Under the pieces are notes generated by a model, which saw nothing but the letters and a program-made list of their open reading frames with translations, did no database searches and had not been told where the DNA came from. This document shows, one piece after another, positions 11,505 to 12,343 of a stretch of 12,343 bases of DNA (position 1 is the stretch's first letter; each line of letters begins with the position of its first letter). The translations under genes and the position numbers were made by a program. The stretch covers positions 1-12,343 of the forward strand of contig JAJZFR010000437.1 in NCBI GenBank assembly GCA_021805265.1, given 5' to 3'. The DNA is from Acidobacteriota bacterium. Its GTDB lineage: Bacteria > Acidobacteriota > Terriglobia > Terriglobales > Acidobacteriaceae.

Positions 11505-12343
11505 TTATCCCTCCTGACCTGATTTCTGTTTCAGATAATTTCTCCAGCCTCCGAGTTGGGTAATCTCGTCGGCGTCGGCGACGCCCGCAGGCTCGCAGAG
11601 GAAGCCTTTCACCTTCGATCCATCTGCGAGAATGACGGTGCCGAGCGATAGGGGCGCGGGAATTCCGAGCAGAAAACTGCCCACCGTATCCTCGGGCATG
11701 GCCCACACCTCGACTTCTATGCCTGTGCCGCCGAATCCCGGCTCGAAGACCAGACCGGGCTTGGCGGGAACGGTTCCACGCAGCGCGTAGAGCCGATAGT
11801 CGCCGTGGGAGCGGACGGTGCGCACCAGACGTGCGCGGCGCTCGGTCATCTGCCAGTTGAGCGGCTGGCCGCTCAGGTGCGCGCCGACCACGGCCATGAG
11901 CACGGAGCGCGCGGGCTGGGCCACGGGATCGAGCGTTGGCGTGGCGGCGAGTGGTTGTTTTGTCGCGCCGATTTCGCTGGCCAGCGCGCGGTGCAGCCTG
12001 TCGGCTACCGCGAGCAGGCCCTCGTCGGTGAAGGCCGGGCCGATGAGCGAAACACCCGACGGAAGTCCGTCCGTACGCCTCGCCGAAGGCACGGCGACAG
12101 CGGCCATATCGAGCAGGTTGACGAAGTTGGTGTAGTAGCCCAGGCGGCTGTTCAAGGCGACCGGGTCGCGCTCGATCTGGGCAAGGGTGTAGAGCGTCGG
12201 CGTGGTCGGCAGCAGCAGAAAATCCGCTTCGACCAGGAGCGCGTCGGCCTGCCGCTTCAGCTCCTGCAAACGATACATGGCATCGAAGAGTTCGACGGCG
12301 GAAAAGCGCTGTCCGCTCAGGAGAATGCCGCGCACGGTCGGGT
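11505..12343 (-). CDS. atzF: Allophanate hydrolase, C-terminal part (partial)
   Basis: Allophanate hydrolase converts allophanate to ammonium and CO2, the second step of urea breakdown after urea carboxylase. About 280 C-terminal codons are visible. The first ~125 are the end of the amidase-signature domain (TVRGILLSGQRFSAVELFDAMYRLQELKRQADALL, FLLLPTTPTLYT, VAVPSARRTDGLPSGVSLIGPAFTDEGLL). The rest is the allophanate hydrolase-specific C-terminal domain (VVGAHLSGQPLNWQMTERRARLV, GDYRLYALRG, KPGLVFEPGFGGTGIEVEVWAMPEDTVGSFLLGIPAPLSLGTVILADGSKVKGFLCEP). This C-terminal domain separates it from ordinary amidases and GatA. The Ser-cisSer-Lys triad would lie beyond the right edge, and the frame is open there; the in-frame GTG at 12335 is internal. 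Urea carboxylase may lie outside the window. Confidence 0.9.
   Translation of the reverse strand, partial: PTVRGILLSGQRFSAVELFDAMYRLQELKRQADALLVEADFLLLPTTPTLYTLAQIERDPVALNSRLGYYTNFVNLLDMAAVAVPSARRTDGLPSGVSLIGPAFTDEGLLAVADRLHRALASEIGATKQPLAATPTLDPVAQPARSVLMAVVGAHLSGQPLNWQMTERRARLVRTVRSHGDYRLYALRGTVPAKPGLVFEPGFGGTGIEVEVWAMPEDTVGSFLLGIPAPLSLGTVILADGSKVKGFLCEPAGVADADEITQLGGWRNYLKQKSGQEG

Overview
The window is about 12.3 kb of a moderately GC-rich bacterial chromosome. The gene content suggests an acidobacterium (Acidobacteriaceae/Terriglobia-like): an exported CBM9-like/DUF5916 protein, an ECF sigma/zinc anti-sigma/DUF3106 cluster, monofunctional proline dehydrogenase, and palindromic dispersed-repeat-like elements between genes. 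This assignment is inference from gene content; no rRNA or marker gene is present to prove it.

Layout. (1) 1-1013 (-): 5' part of an exported CBM9-like/DUF5916 outer-membrane-type protein, cut by the left edge, with its own sigma70-like promoter. (2) 1252-3459 (-): feoA-feoB ferrous iron import operon, with the feoB start directly after the feoA stop. (3) 3801-4727 (+): proline dehydrogenase. (4) 4788-4887: a 100-bp nested palindrome between convergent genes. (5) 4925-7140 (-): ECF sigma factor, then a membrane anti-sigma factor with an HxxxCxxC zinc motif, then an exported DUF3106 protein, which looks like an envelope-stress regulatory operon. (6) 7286-8688: tRNA-Val(CAC), a 1.16-kb insertion, and tRNA-Ser(CGA). 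The insertion is bounded by a perfect 40-bp repeat of the tRNA-Val 3' end. It holds one DUF3800 gene plus an AT-rich array of 10-bp direct repeats next to the right-hand repeat, but no integrase. (7) 8882-9510 (-): HigBA/RelE-type toxin-antitoxin pair with a near-consensus promoter that puts the start site on the toxin AUG. (8) 9764-10699 (-): LysR regulator, divergent from a secreted, cysteine-free glutathione-peroxidase-like protein (10840-11502, +). (9) 11505-12343 (-): C-terminal part of allophanate hydrolase, cut by the right edge and ending 2 nt from the neighbouring stop codon.

The most unusual content is the tRNA-Val mini-island: a cargo-plus-attachment-site unit without its own recombinase, whose 10-bp-phased repeats resemble recombinase arm sites or iterons and which could be a satellite mobilised in trans. 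Next are the glutathione peroxidase homologue that has lost its catalytic Cys (and every other Cys), and the leaderless, palindrome-controlled toxin promoter. The core metabolic genes (feoAB, proline dehydrogenase, allophanate hydrolase) look intact and ordinary as far as they can be seen.
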